This document shows, piece by piece, positions 8,425 through 16,912 of a DNA stretch of 64,000 nt. The stretch's first letter is position 1, and each line of letters begins with the position of its first letter. This DNA is from Bacteroidota bacterium (lineage in GTDB: Bacteria > Bacteroidota > Bacteroidia > Bacteroidales > Lentimicrobiaceae). The stretch covers positions 1-64,000 of the forward strand of contig JAEZDY010000010.1 in assembly GCA_023417935.1 (NCBI GenBank), given 5' to 3'. The notes under the pieces were generated by a model that did no database searches, was not told the DNA's origin, and saw only the letters and a program-made list of their open reading frames with translations. A program made the position numbers and the translations under genes.

Positions 8425-9579
8425 CTATTTTAGTTTTTCCAGTATCTTTTTCCTTAGTTTGACTGTTTCTGTAACATCCGCCTTTTCAGTTTCGCCTTCT
8501 TTTATCGCAAGATCAGTGTATGTAAGTGCTTCGTTATAATTACCTGTTTTGTAAAGTAAGTGGGCATATGTATCAGTATACATCCATTGATGATGGACTT
8601 CAACGACAGCTTTCATTATAGTTTTGACCTGGTTAAGTGTTGTTTGATCTTCGCATTCTTCATACATAGTCCAACAATTGTTGTTGAGGGACAATGGATC
8701 ATTTACACCATTTAGTTCTATTAGGTTATTAAGCTGAGTAGTCATGGCCGGCCAATCCTTTCTAGCCTTAGAGTATGCTACCAATAATTCAATTCTGTAT
8801 TGAGCAGGCCTGTCTAAGTAATCAACCAATTTCAGTGCTTTTTGGAGACTAAGTGAGTCATCATTTTTGATAGCTTTGTTGAGTTTGCGGTCAATGATGT
8901 TCATAACGAAAGTGGCGGTTTCATCATTTCCATAGATTTGTTTAAACTTGTTATAATGCTTGAATACAGAATCTTCGAATTGTTCAGGATTAAATTTTAA
9001 TAGTACTGACCAACCGGCTTCAGAAAATAAATCAGCTTTTGAAAGATATGCGTTCACAGTACTGTCAGATGGCCATCGCCTGCCTTCCTTGTAAAAGGAT
9101 GCATTATAAAACTCAGGAAAATCAATATTGAGATCGTGTGAATTATATCCAAAAACCTGTTCTTCATTTGTATTGAGGCATTCGTTAAGAAAATGGAGGT
9201 ATTTTTCACTATCGGGAGTGTATCCACCAAATCTACCAACAAGTTGACCTGATGGATTAAAAACAAGGGTTGTTGGGAATGCCCAAACCCTGAATTTCTT
9301 TGCCAGGATAATGCCGGTTGAATCCTCAAAATCTATCTTCACCGGGATGAAGTTGTTATTGAGCAATGATGCAACAGAAGGTATAGTTAAAAGTTTCTTG
9401 TCCATCTCACGACACCAACCGCACCATGTAGTATAGGCATCAACGAAAATAAATTTACTTTCAGCCTGTGCTGCTTTATTAGCCTCATCCCAGCTTAGTT
9501 TGCGGAAGTTGACTTTCTGTGCATGCAAACTTGGAGTGACGAAACAAATGGTTAAAAAGAAAAATACCGTTTTCATCAT
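8425..9579 (-). CDS. Periplasmic thioredoxin-like protein with helical C-terminus
   Basis: A 384-residue protein with a signal peptide (cleavage near LHAQ, residue 21). Residues ~25-135 are a thioredoxin fold of the thioredoxin_7/DUF255-like type. The active site is TTWCGWCREMD with Cys53 and Cys56, and the cis-Pro is in AFPTTLVF. CGWC is usual for Bacteroidota oxidoreductases that reduce or shuffle disulfides in the periplasm. The C-terminal ~240 residues are helical and may be TPR-like (YNEALTYTDLAIKEGE), perhaps for docking a partner. It is convergent with the T9SS gene at 8359. The ATG at 9579 and the one next to it (MKT at 9576) both give a good signal peptide. Substrate unknown. Confidence 0.85.
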   Translation of the reverse strand: MMKTVFFFLTICFVTPSLHAQKVNFRKLSWDEANKAAQAESKFIFVDAYTTWCGWCREMDKKLLTIPSVASLLNNNFIPVKIDFEDSTGIILAKKFRVWAFPTTLVFNPSGQLVGRFGGYTPDSEKYLHFLNECLNTNEEQVFGYNSHDLNIDFPEFYNASFYKEGRRWPSDSTVNAYLSKADLFSEAGWSVLLKFNPEQFEDSVFKHYNKFKQIYGNDETATFVMNIIDRKLNKAIKNDDSLSLQKALKLVDYLDRPAQYRIELLVAYSKARKDWPAMTTQLNNLIELNGVNDPLSLNNNCWTMYEECEDQTTLNQVKTIMKAVVEVHHQWMYTDTYAHLLYKTGNYNEALTYTDLAIKEGETEKADVTETVKLRKKILEKLK

Positions 9580-9594
9580 TTAATTTTTAAAACG

Positions 9595-9627
9595 CAAATT
9601 TAATAAAAAAATGATTCAGCTTATCAA
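9595..9627 (-). promoter_or_regulatory. Likely promoter of the thioredoxin-like gene
   Basis: On the minus strand there is TTG (9627-9625), a 22-bp spacer and TAAATTTG (9602-9595), a full -7 match. The predicted transcript would start about 9 bases before the ATG at 9579, giving a very short leader. Confidence 0.5.
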
Positions 9628-9785
9628 GGGCATAGTTTTTACAAACTTACATGACTGCGGAGCTCAGTGATGAATTAATGGAGCAAGCAATGCTTCAGAA
9701 CGATTACTGCGCAATATTATTTTTGGTAATGTTGTTAGTTGTTAGTAATACTTTTTGTAACTTAACCTCCAACTAACTGAAGCTT

Positions 9786-11084
9786 ATGCAAAACAACATC
9801 AGGAAACCTTTCCAGGTTAATTTGAATCTTAATGTGAGAGGGCTGGAACCATCTTCAACACTTGCAATTAACGAGCGCAGCAGGCAACTTATCAAGGAGG
9901 GCAAGGAAGTGTTCAGGCTGGGGCTGGGGCAGTCACCTTTTCCTGTTCCAGAAGAAGTGGTGGAATCGTTAAGACAGAATGCCCATCAGAAAGAGTACTT
10001 GCCTGTATCAGGGTTGCCTGAACTAAGGGAAGCTATTTCAGAATTCAATGTGAGGATGCACAAGGTTGACGACCGGCCTGAGGATATACTGATAGGTCCA
10101 GGCTCAAAAGAACTGATATTTCTGTTGCAACTGGTATACTACGGTGATCTTATAATACCCACACCAAGCTGGGTATCATATGCACCACAGGCAAAGATCA
10201 TTGGCCGCAATGTTCATTGGGTACCTACCCAGCATAGTAATGACCTGAGGATGAGTCCTGATATGTTGGAGGAAATATGTATTAAAGATCCTGATAAACC
10301 ACGGATTGCCATTCTGAATTATCCTTCCAATCCTACAGGTGTTACGTACCCGATTGAACGGTTGAAAAGACTGGCAGAGGTAGCTGCTAAATACAATGTA
10401 ATATTGGTATCGGATGAAATATACGGGTTATTACATCACAACAACCAACATGTTTCAGTTGCAAGGTACTATCCTGAGGGCACTATTATAAGCAATGGGC
10501 TTAGTAAATGGTGTGGTGCAGGGGGCTGGCGGCTTGGGTTCTTCTCATTCCCGTCAGGCCTTCGCTGGTTGCGGGATGCCATGGCCATTGCAGCCAGTGA
10601 AACTTTTACCACAACCAGTGCTCCTGTTCAATATGCTGCAGTTACTGCATTTAAAGGGGGGCCATTTATGGATGATTACCTCACAAAAGTCAGGAAGTCG
10701 TTGAAAACTATCCTTAAATATATTATGGTGCGTTTTGACTTATTGAAAATCACCTACCCTACACCACAGGGTGCATTTTATATTTTCCCTGACTTCGGAT
10801 TTTACAGTGAATCATTACTTCAGCGCGGCATTACAACCAGTAAAGTATTGTGCAACAGGCTGCTTGAAGACACTGGAGTGGCAATGCTGCCAGGTTCTGA
10901 CTTTGGAAGGGATCCCGCTGAACTTTCCGCACGCATTGCTTATGTTGATTTTGACGGGCGTGAAGTACTGGAAGCATCAGAGGTGTTGTTTAATGACGAA
11001 ACAAATCATGAATACTTCGTTGAAAAGCACTGCCCTAAATTGGTGCAGGCTATTGAACGTATTGGAAACTGGCTTAAGGGTTAA
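9786..11084 (+). CDS. Class I/II PLP-dependent aminotransferase
   Basis: A 432-residue fold-type I aminotransferase of the aspartate aminotransferase family. The substrate-binding start is LGLGQSPFPVPEEV. The cofactor pocket includes NYPSNPTG (conserved Asn) and VSDEIYG (Asp to the PLP nitrogen). The Schiff-base lysine is in SNGLSKWCGAGGWRLG (Lys241). The Arg that binds the substrate carboxylate is probably the one in LSARIAYVDFDG. Length and motifs are full, and there is no signal peptide, so it is cytoplasmic. The specific amino acid cannot be told from sequence. It is convergent with the receiver gene at 11093, with 8 bases between the stops. Confidence 0.9.
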   Translation: MQNNIRKPFQVNLNLNVRGLEPSSTLAINERSRQLIKEGKEVFRLGLGQSPFPVPEEVVESLRQNAHQKEYLPVSGLPELREAISEFNVRMHKVDDRPEDILIGPGSKELIFLLQLVYYGDLIIPTPSWVSYAPQAKIIGRNVHWVPTQHSNDLRMSPDMLEEICIKDPDKPRIAILNYPSNPTGVTYPIERLKRLAEVAAKYNVILVSDEIYGLLHHNNQHVSVARYYPEGTIISNGLSKWCGAGGWRLGFFSFPSGLRWLRDAMAIAASETFTTTSAPVQYAAVTAFKGGPFMDDYLTKVRKSLKTILKYIMVRFDLLKITYPTPQGAFYIFPDFGFYSESLLQRGITTSKVLCNRLLEDTGVAMLPGSDFGRDPAELSARIAYVDFDGREVLEASEVLFNDETNHEYFVEKHCPKLVQAIERIGNWLKG

Positions 11085-11092
11085 ATCTCCAT

Positions 11093-11509
11093 TTACTCAA
11101 GTTCATCAATTATAGCTTTCAGCATCTCAACAGTAAGCGGCTTGTTTTTGAATTCAATGATCTCGTTATCAAAGCTATCCTTAGCCTTATGCACATCAGC
11201 CGGGTTAAGTGAACTAGTTAGCATGATCACAATCCGAGTAGTTAAGTGATCAAATAAATCAATTTCACGTGCTTTTTCGAGGAATTCAAAGCCATTCATA
11301 CCCGGCATATTAATGTCGAGGAATACGAGATCAGGATATGGATGGTTTTCTTCCTTTTGCCTGCTTTTCTTAAAATATTCTATGGCATCCTCACCCGAAG
11401 TAACTGACTGTACTTCAATAGATGGGTCGTAATTACGAATGACGAAAGTGTGAATGTAGTTGTCGTGGATATTGTCGTCAATGAGTAGTATATTCTTTAA
11501 TTCTTTCAT
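11093..11509 (-). CDS. Single-domain response regulator (receiver only)
   Basis: 138 residues consisting of one receiver domain: ILLIDDN acidic pair, LVFLDINMPGMNG with phospho-acceptor Asp65, MLTSS and the conserved Lys in EFKNKPLT. No output domain is present, so it probably passes the signal by protein contact, as is usual for Rcp1/CheY-like partners of phytochrome-type kinases. Its ATG overlaps the TGA of the PAS kinase by four bases (ATGA), so the two genes are translationally coupled. Confidence 0.93.
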   Translation of the reverse strand: MKELKNILLIDDNIHDNYIHTFVIRNYDPSIEVQSVTSGEDAIEYFKKSRQKEENHPYPDLVFLDINMPGMNGFEFLEKAREIDLFDHLTTRIVIMLTSSLNPADVHKAKDSFDNEIIEFKNKPLTVEMLKAIIDELE

Positions 11510-12972
11510 AGGGATGTAGAGTTTGCTTTAGGTATGGTAAAAAAGAAGGTAGTGCCTTCACCGGGTGTTGATTCCACCCAAATACTTCCTTCATAGAGTT
11601 CAACGATCTTTTTGCATGTAGCAAGTCCGATACCGGTACCGGGATATTTTTCTTCAGAATGCAGCCGCTGGAAGATCAGGAATATTTTATTTAAGTGGTC
11701 GTTCTTTATGCCTATTCCGTTATCACTGATTGAGAATTCCCAAACATCAGTTTTATCCTCACAATTTATTGAAATAACAGGTGGTACCTGGGGGCGTTTA
11801 AACTTAATTGCATTGGCTATCAGATTTTGGAAGATTTGTTTGATCTCAACTCTACTAGCCGTAATTTCGGGTAGATTTCCTGACCTTATGGTTGCGTTAT
11901 TTTCATGAACAACCATTTCAAGATCAGAAATAACATCTTTTAACACTTCATTGCAATCAACCTTTTCAATAATACGGTTTCTTCCTATGCGGGAGAAATC
12001 AAGAAGCTCCTTTATAAGAGCCTTCATTCTTTCAGTAGATTTTGTAATGATACTCAGGAATCCTTTGGCTTCATCATCAAGCACATCAGTAGCCTTTAAA
12101 TTCAGTATCATAACATAGTTGGTTATATTACGGAGTGGCTCCTGGAGATCATGTGATGCGACATAGGCAAATTGCTCAAGCTCCCTGTTTGACAGTTCAA
12201 GGCGTGAGGCATAATCTTTCAGTTCGAGCGCTGCTTTCTTTTGAGAGCTGATATCGCGAATAGCAGCTGAAACAAGAATTCCATCTTCCAGTTTTAGAGG
12301 GCTGAGGCTGATCTCAACGGGGAATTCAGTACCATCTTTCCGTAAAGCGTACAGTTCAAGGCCGGCACCCATCTCACGCACCTTTGGATCTTCAAAATAA
12401 TGGTTCCGGTGCTCCGTGTGTCGGTGGCTGTAGTTTTGAGGAATAAGTCGTTCAACCAATTCTCCTATCAGTTCGGAACGGTCGTATCCAAAAAGTTTTT
12501 CAGTTTGAGCATTCACAAGCACGATCTGTCCAAACTTGTTAACAATCACCATAGCATCAGGTGCCGATTCAAGTAATGCCTGAAACTTTCCTTCTGATTT
12601 TTTCCTGCCTGATAAGTTTCGCATTACTGAAGTTATTCCAATTATCTTTCCATCCTCACTCTTAAGCGGAGAAAGGCTGACTGATACATAAATGGTGTTT
12701 TTATTTTTATCGATTCGCTCAGTTTCATAATTTTCAACCTGCTCACCCCATAGTATGTTCTCAACCAAGCGGTTTTCCTCATTAGCGTTAACTGCAGGTA
12801 CGATTATGTCAATATGATGCTTCTCAAGCTCACCGGGATTAAACCCGAATAAGTTAGCAGCTGCTTCATTTGCGAAAAAAATTTGTCCGTTAAGACGTCT
12901 GACTATTACGGCATCAGTAATTGAATCGAGTACTTTAGAGTGCAACGACGGAGCAGTCGGAAGCGAATCCAT
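11506..12972 (-). CDS. Soluble PAS-PAS sensor histidine kinase
   Basis: 488 residues without a membrane helix. Two PAS domains lie at ~10-130 and ~135-255 (NEAAANLFGFNPGELEKH; FGQIVLVNAQTEKLFGYDR), each followed by a PAC-like strand (FPVEISLSPLKLEDG). The HisKA domain has ASHDLQEPLRNI with His274. The ATPase has NLIANAIKFK, DNGIGI and GTGIGLATCKKIVELYEG. This kinase type normally signals to a receiver-only protein, and that gene follows with a 4-base overlap. The cytosolic stimulus (redox, light or ligand through PAS) is unknown. Confidence 0.93.
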   Translation of the reverse strand: MDSLPTAPSLHSKVLDSITDAVIVRRLNGQIFFANEAAANLFGFNPGELEKHHIDIIVPAVNANEENRLVENILWGEQVENYETERIDKNKNTIYVSVSLSPLKSEDGKIIGITSVMRNLSGRKKSEGKFQALLESAPDAMVIVNKFGQIVLVNAQTEKLFGYDRSELIGELVERLIPQNYSHRHTEHRNHYFEDPKVREMGAGLELYALRKDGTEFPVEISLSPLKLEDGILVSAAIRDISSQKKAALELKDYASRLELSNRELEQFAYVASHDLQEPLRNITNYVMILNLKATDVLDDEAKGFLSIITKSTERMKALIKELLDFSRIGRNRIIEKVDCNEVLKDVISDLEMVVHENNATIRSGNLPEITASRVEIKQIFQNLIANAIKFKRPQVPPVISINCEDKTDVWEFSISDNGIGIKNDHLNKIFLIFQRLHSEEKYPGTGIGLATCKKIVELYEGSIWVESTPGEGTTFFFTIPKANSTSL

Positions 12973-13096
12973 TAATCTTCTATTAGGGGTTAAATCGCTG
13001 TTATTTTTACATAAACAATAAAACCTTAAATATGTTAATGGGGGTTTCTAAACTTTTAATTGAGCACTAATAAAACAGGAAATCCTTACAGGATAG

Positions 13097-15169
13097 TTAC
13101 AGGTTATACTTCAATTCAAGGAATACCATTCTGCCGGGTGCAATTAAATTGCGGGAGTCAACGAAGTCATTGTTCAGAAGATTATGTACCATTACAGAAG
13201 CATGCAGTTCTTTGTATATTCGGCGCCACAATTGAAGATCGATAAAATAATAGTTATCAATTTTCTCAGTATTCACATCATTAATCCATTGGGCACCTTT
13301 ATAGTTCAAATTAACTGAGGCATTTAGAAACTTATTTTTCCATACTGCTGAAGTATTAAAAATATCAGTTGGCTGGTATACAAGTTCTTTACCGCTCAGT
13401 TCATTTGAGGTTTTATCAGAGCCGAATTCAATAATGTTGGTGATAATGTGATTATATGCAATCTGCCATGATACATTTTTCAGGAGGTTCATCTTTAATC
13501 CGAACTCTGCACCATACAATTCAACTTCGCCGATGTTGCTCTTTTTCATTATTGGTCGCATCTTTCTGTTAAGCACAATAGAGTCGCCGGTTGAAATGTT
13601 AGCATGATAATCATTACCGACAGAATAGTATAGAGAAGATGAAACGCTGAACCTTTCGTTTATGAAGATATCAGTTCCTGCTTCCAGGTTATCAAGGAAT
13701 TCAGGCTTAAGATCAGGGTTAGCTATTTTCATACCACTTGATATACGACCTGTGCGACACATATCATCAAGTACCGGAGCCCTGTATCCTTTGCTATAAC
13801 CTGCATAAAGCCTGAGTGTTTGTGGTTTGTAATATTGCACTGACAATCGTGGGCTGAGAGCTGAAAAATCTGCTGAAGCTAATTCGCCTGAAAAGTCGCC
13901 AAGGAATTCAGTTTCTTTGGTCGGGTTTTCAACTATAAAGGCACCATCATAAAATCTTGCCATGTCATACCTTAGTCCGGCCAATACACTGAATGGAGTT
14001 TCTTTAATATTGATCGCGTCCTGAATATAAATTCCTGACAGTGTCATTTTTCCAGCATTAATTACCTTATCCGTGGATGTTACGTAGTTATCGGCTCCAT
14101 CCACTGCCCCGTACCGTATGTCAATACCCGTACTGACTTTATGATTTTTAGCAGGCGAAAAGGTGTAACCTGAGAGAAAGCCGGCATCATCACGCATTGA
14201 GAGTACATCATATCGTGATATTGTACTATCCTTCAAACTTTCCCTGATGTTATTATAGTTCTCACGCTGAGAGTAAAGTGTAATTTTAAGTGAGCGCGCT
14301 TTGTCAAATTCTGCAGTATATGCAACACGACCACTCAGGACTTCATACAGATTAAAGGCGCCTTTGTTGGAAGCAAGATTTTCATTCTCAAAACCATAAC
14401 CTATGAAATCAGAGCCAGTTCCACGTTGTCCGGAGTAATAATTTCCCACAGCTTCTATCTTTTGGTTTTTCTTCAATTTATAGCCAACCTTGGCGCTGAA
14501 GTTGTACTCATCGAGGAACGCTGCTACTGAATACTCATCAATTTCATCAGCCGGTGTAGTAATGTAACCATCACTGGTTCTGTATGATCCACCGGCTGAC
14601 CAGTATATTTTATTCTTCAGGCCTCCAAGCATGACACGAGATTGAAGGGTAGCGAAAGAACCAATACTCTGTGAAATGGATCCTTGAAAAGGTTTTGAAG
14701 GTGTTGGTGTTACGATGTTGACAACACCTCCCATAGCATTACCTCCATGTGTGGTTGATCCGGGTCCTTTTAATACTTCAATCTGGTTTATATCGCTTGG
14801 TGATAAAGCATTCCAGTTTACACTACCACCATCACTTTTATTCAAAGGCACTCCGTCAATCATGATCAACATTCTTCCGGCTTCATTACCCATGCCACGC
14901 ATTGAAATATTACCTGATCCAAAAATTGAAGCACCCCTGCTCACATTGATACCGGGTACCAACATCAGGAAATTGTCGGTTGATAATGATGGCATACTTT
15001 CAATGTTGGTTTTGGTAATCAGGTCAATGCGCTGAGGCACATCATAAAGATGCGCATCAGTTCGGGTTGCAGTTATTACTACTGTGTTTAGATTTACTAC
15101 CTCTGTTTCCTGAGATTTAGCATAAGAGAAGATACAAAGTGTTACCAGAAAAGCATAAATGTGTTTCAT
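13097..15169 (-). CDS. TonB-dependent outer-membrane receptor
   Basis: A 690-residue receptor of the BtuB/CirA/FepA type, not SusC (no carboxypeptidase-like N-terminal domain). A signal peptide is cleaved near SYAKSQ. The TonB-box region is VVNLNTVVITATRTD. The plug has NISMRGMGNEAGRMLIMIDGV and IEVLKGPGSTTHGGNAMGG. The beta-barrel runs to the end and closes with a terminal aromatic-type strand (VFLELKYNL). It transports a scarce ligand across the outer membrane using TonB energy. A ModE-type regulator is encoded 109 bases upstream on the same strand. That context suggests molybdate or tungstate, or a chelate of them, as ligand; this is inference. Iron siderophore or cobalamin cannot be excluded. 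Confidence 0.9.
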   Translation of the reverse strand: MKHIYAFLVTLCIFSYAKSQETEVVNLNTVVITATRTDAHLYDVPQRIDLITKTNIESMPSLSTDNFLMLVPGINVSRGASIFGSGNISMRGMGNEAGRMLIMIDGVPLNKSDGGSVNWNALSPSDINQIEVLKGPGSTTHGGNAMGGVVNIVTPTPSKPFQGSISQSIGSFATLQSRVMLGGLKNKIYWSAGGSYRTSDGYITTPADEIDEYSVAAFLDEYNFSAKVGYKLKKNQKIEAVGNYYSGQRGTGSDFIGYGFENENLASNKGAFNLYEVLSGRVAYTAEFDKARSLKITLYSQRENYNNIRESLKDSTISRYDVLSMRDDAGFLSGYTFSPAKNHKVSTGIDIRYGAVDGADNYVTSTDKVINAGKMTLSGIYIQDAINIKETPFSVLAGLRYDMARFYDGAFIVENPTKETEFLGDFSGELASADFSALSPRLSVQYYKPQTLRLYAGYSKGYRAPVLDDMCRTGRISSGMKIANPDLKPEFLDNLEAGTDIFINERFSVSSSLYYSVGNDYHANISTGDSIVLNRKMRPIMKKSNIGEVELYGAEFGLKMNLLKNVSWQIAYNHIITNIIEFGSDKTSNELSGKELVYQPTDIFNTSAVWKNKFLNASVNLNYKGAQWINDVNTEKIDNYYFIDLQLWRRIYKELHASVMVHNLLNNDFVDSRNLIAPGRMVFLELKYNL

Positions 15170-15246
15170 TCAGATAAGGTTGTTTTTGGTTAATTATTAA
15201 TTGTATTGAGGATTCAGGTTGTTGGTTAATAACTATTTATATAGAC

Positions 15247-15262
15247 TTGCATATTTTGCATA
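15247..15262. promoter_or_regulatory. Direct repeat upstream of the TonB receptor
   Basis: TTGCATA occurs twice with a 9-bp period (15247-15253 and 15256-15262), between the ModE-type gene and the TonB receptor, followed by ATAACG, which resembles half of the enterobacterial ModE box. It is a candidate operator but has no other support. Confidence 0.25.
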
Positions 15263-15278
15263 ACGCTTATTAAAAAAT

Positions 15279-15671
15279 TTACTCTACAATTTTATTCAGT
15301 TCTTCGAGCATTGATTCGAATTTCAGTCTGATCTCAGCATCCATTTCATCATAAAGTTTATCGAAGAATTCAACAATCTTTTTACCCTTTTCAGTTAGAA
15401 CTGTTTCTCCGCCTTTTACTCCTCCCCTGCTCTTTTCAATAAGCGTGAATCCAAGTTTGCTCTCAATAGTCTTCAGATTTTCCCAGGTTTGCCTGTATGC
15501 GTATCCCATTTCTTCAGTGGCTGCTTTGAGAGAACCGGTATCTCTGATTGCTTTTAGAAGTTTCCACTTGCCCTCACCAAGTATATTAACATTGTTGTTT
15601 GTTTCGATCCAGAACTTATAATTCAGCCTTAGCTGATTGTTCGGTTGATTGGGAGAATAAGTGATTGGCAT
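15279..15671 (-). CDS. ModE-type winged-helix DNA-binding protein
   Basis: 130 residues matching the N-terminal DNA-binding half of ModE: a LysR-like winged helix with GKWKLLKAIRDTGSLKAATE, then MGYAYRQTWENLKTIESKLG and the wing GGVKGGETVLTEKGK. E. coli ModE carries two C-terminal Mop domains that bind molybdate; these are absent here. The protein ends in a short acidic helix, so oxyanion sensing must occur elsewhere or by another route. It lies between a TonB receptor (same strand, downstream) and a divergent lipoprotein gene with overlapping promoters, so it probably controls both. Some members of this family regulate molybdenum or tungsten genes; others control unrelated targets. Confidence 0.85.
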   Translation of the reverse strand: MPITYSPNQPNNQLRLNYKFWIETNNNVNILGEGKWKLLKAIRDTGSLKAATEEMGYAYRQTWENLKTIESKLGFTLIEKSRGGVKGGETVLTEKGKKIVEFFDKLYDEMDAEIRLKFESMLEELNKIVE

Positions 15672-15686
15672 TGGGTTGATCTTTCA

Positions 15687-15717
15687 TTGCAGAATATGAT
15701 TTCCTTTTCTAACTTTG
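15687..15717 (+). promoter_or_regulatory. Promoter of the divergent lipoprotein gene
   Basis: TTG (15687-15689), a 20-bp spacer and TAACTTTG (15710-15717) match the Bacteroidota consensus fully. The transcript would start near 15724, giving a ~40-base leader to the ATG at 15765. This excludes the longer reading frame that starts upstream at 15645. Confidence 0.6.
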
Positions 15718-15725
15718 CCGAGTTG

Positions 15726-15755
15726 CAAAATTATCACAACGCAAATGTAAATCAA
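15726..15755 (-). promoter_or_regulatory. Promoter of the ModE-type gene
   Basis: On the minus strand there is TTG (15755-15753), a 19-bp spacer and TAATTTTG (15733-15726), a full match. It is back to back with the plus-strand promoter at 15687-15717, so the transcription starts lie within a few bases of each other and one bound regulator could control both. Confidence 0.55.
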
Positions 15756-15764
15756 TTTTCAAAC

Positions 15765-16856
15765 ATGCAAAATAAAAATATACTATATGGCGTAGCACTG
15801 CTTTCAACTATGCTGTGTGCTTGTTCATCAGTTAAGCAGACTGACGCAATATCAGGGGCAACGAAGTTAAATCACAAGGGTGGTAACAGTTTGTACCATC
15901 GAACTGAAGAAGTGCCTATGAAAGCGGGTCAATTAATTATATCAGGAGAGGTAAAGCAGAACGGTGAAGTTGATTTTTCAAAGTTTTATAAACGGGAGGT
16001 GTTCGTTAAGGAGTGTCTGCTAAGCAGGGCAAATGAGCCTGAATTTACAGGTGCGTTTCGTTATTCAGGCTATTCCTTGTTTGATTTGCTGAATGATTAT
16101 ATTCTGACTAAAAAGAATTCAGATGAGTTTCGTCCGGAGATTGACGCTTATATAAAAATTGTAAACAATAAAGGTGAGTCGGTTGTATTTAGTTGGTCAG
16201 AAATCTTCCACACCATGAATCCACATCAGGTAATCATTGCAACCGAAGTTGCACCAATTAAACCTCACAGGATAGAAGTGAATTGCTATATAAGCAACAC
16301 TTGGAAAGTGGTAGCATCCAATGACCTGTTCTCCTACAGAAACCTGGAGAACCCTGTAAAGATCATTGTTGGTTCGTTTAATAAAAAGCAGTACCCTATT
16401 AACAGGGATCTTGAAACTGTGTATTCGTCTAATTTGTTAGTTGTATTTGAAGAAGCTGACCCTAGTTATTCCGGTAAGGGATTCACAGTTTCACAAACAG
16501 TTGCAAGGGAAAAACTTACAAGGTACCATTCCACCTTTTACGGTATGGGCATGGGCTATCACGCAAAGTCAAACTTTGATGGCATATTGCTGCACGAAGT
16601 ACTCAACGATTCAATTAATCTCTTGGATGGAGTGCTTATAAAGAACGGGCTTGTATGCTTTGCAGCAGAAGATGGCTATCGCACCATCTTTAGCTTCAGT
16701 GAACTTTTTAACCGTACTGACCAGGTTTTCCCGATGCTCTCAATAACAGAAAATCAAGGTGACGGAGGCTATTTCAGAATATATATGCCAACAGATTTTT
16801 ATGCTGACCGGTCAGTTAAGGCGCTGAAAGAGATCTATATTTTTAGGGAACTTTAA
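15765..16856 (+). CDS. Lipoprotein with two molybdopterin-oxidoreductase-like domains
   Basis: 363 residues from Met at 15765, chosen because it begins a lipoprotein signal (ILYGVALLSTMLCAC, lipobox Cys20) and lies just after a consensus promoter. The body appears to be two related halves. Each has a 'xGxxLxxLL' turn followed by a strand and 'xxGxxxxFSxxEL': GYSLFDLLNDYI ... NNKGESVVFSWSEIF in the first, GILLHEVLNDSI ... AEDGYRTIFSFSELF in the second. This pattern resembles the small oxidoreductase molybdopterin-binding (sulfite-oxidase-like) fold. The first half has a Cys (KECLLSRANEP) near where sulfite oxidase has its Mo ligand; the second has none. It may bind a molybdenum or tungsten cofactor, or be a non-catalytic relative that binds an oxyanion. 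The fold call is by eye and moderately uncertain. Confidence 0.75.
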   Translation: MQNKNILYGVALLSTMLCACSSVKQTDAISGATKLNHKGGNSLYHRTEEVPMKAGQLIISGEVKQNGEVDFSKFYKREVFVKECLLSRANEPEFTGAFRYSGYSLFDLLNDYILTKKNSDEFRPEIDAYIKIVNNKGESVVFSWSEIFHTMNPHQVIIATEVAPIKPHRIEVNCYISNTWKVVASNDLFSYRNLENPVKIIVGSFNKKQYPINRDLETVYSSNLLVVFEEADPSYSGKGFTVSQTVAREKLTRYHSTFYGMGMGYHAKSNFDGILLHEVLNDSINLLDGVLIKNGLVCFAAEDGYRTIFSFSELFNRTDQVFPMLSITENQGDGGYFRIYMPTDFYADRSVKALKEIYIFREL

Positions 16857-16899
16857 GATTCTGAGCTTTGTATGGAATAGGTGCCTTTGTGTTTTAATT

Positions 16900-16907
16900 T
16901 ATATTTG
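16900..16907 (+). promoter_or_regulatory. Perfect -7 element just before the next start
   Basis: TATATTTG ends six bases before the ATG at 16913. With the usual -7 to +1 distance the transcript would begin at or next to the ATG, so the mRNA may be leaderless. No well-spaced TTG -33 element is seen. Confidence 0.35.
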
Positions 16908-16912
16908 CACTT

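Noticed and set aside
9786..11084. Serine palmitoyltransferase as the missing first step of the ceramide path
   Set aside because: Motifs (NYPSNPTG, SNGLSKWCGAGGWRLG) are those of aspartate-aminotransferase-type enzymes, not the alpha-oxoamine synthase group, and it is 20 kb from the lipid genes.
15645..15764. N-terminal extension of the lipoprotein
   Set aside because: It spans two divergent promoters and would bury the lipoprotein signal.
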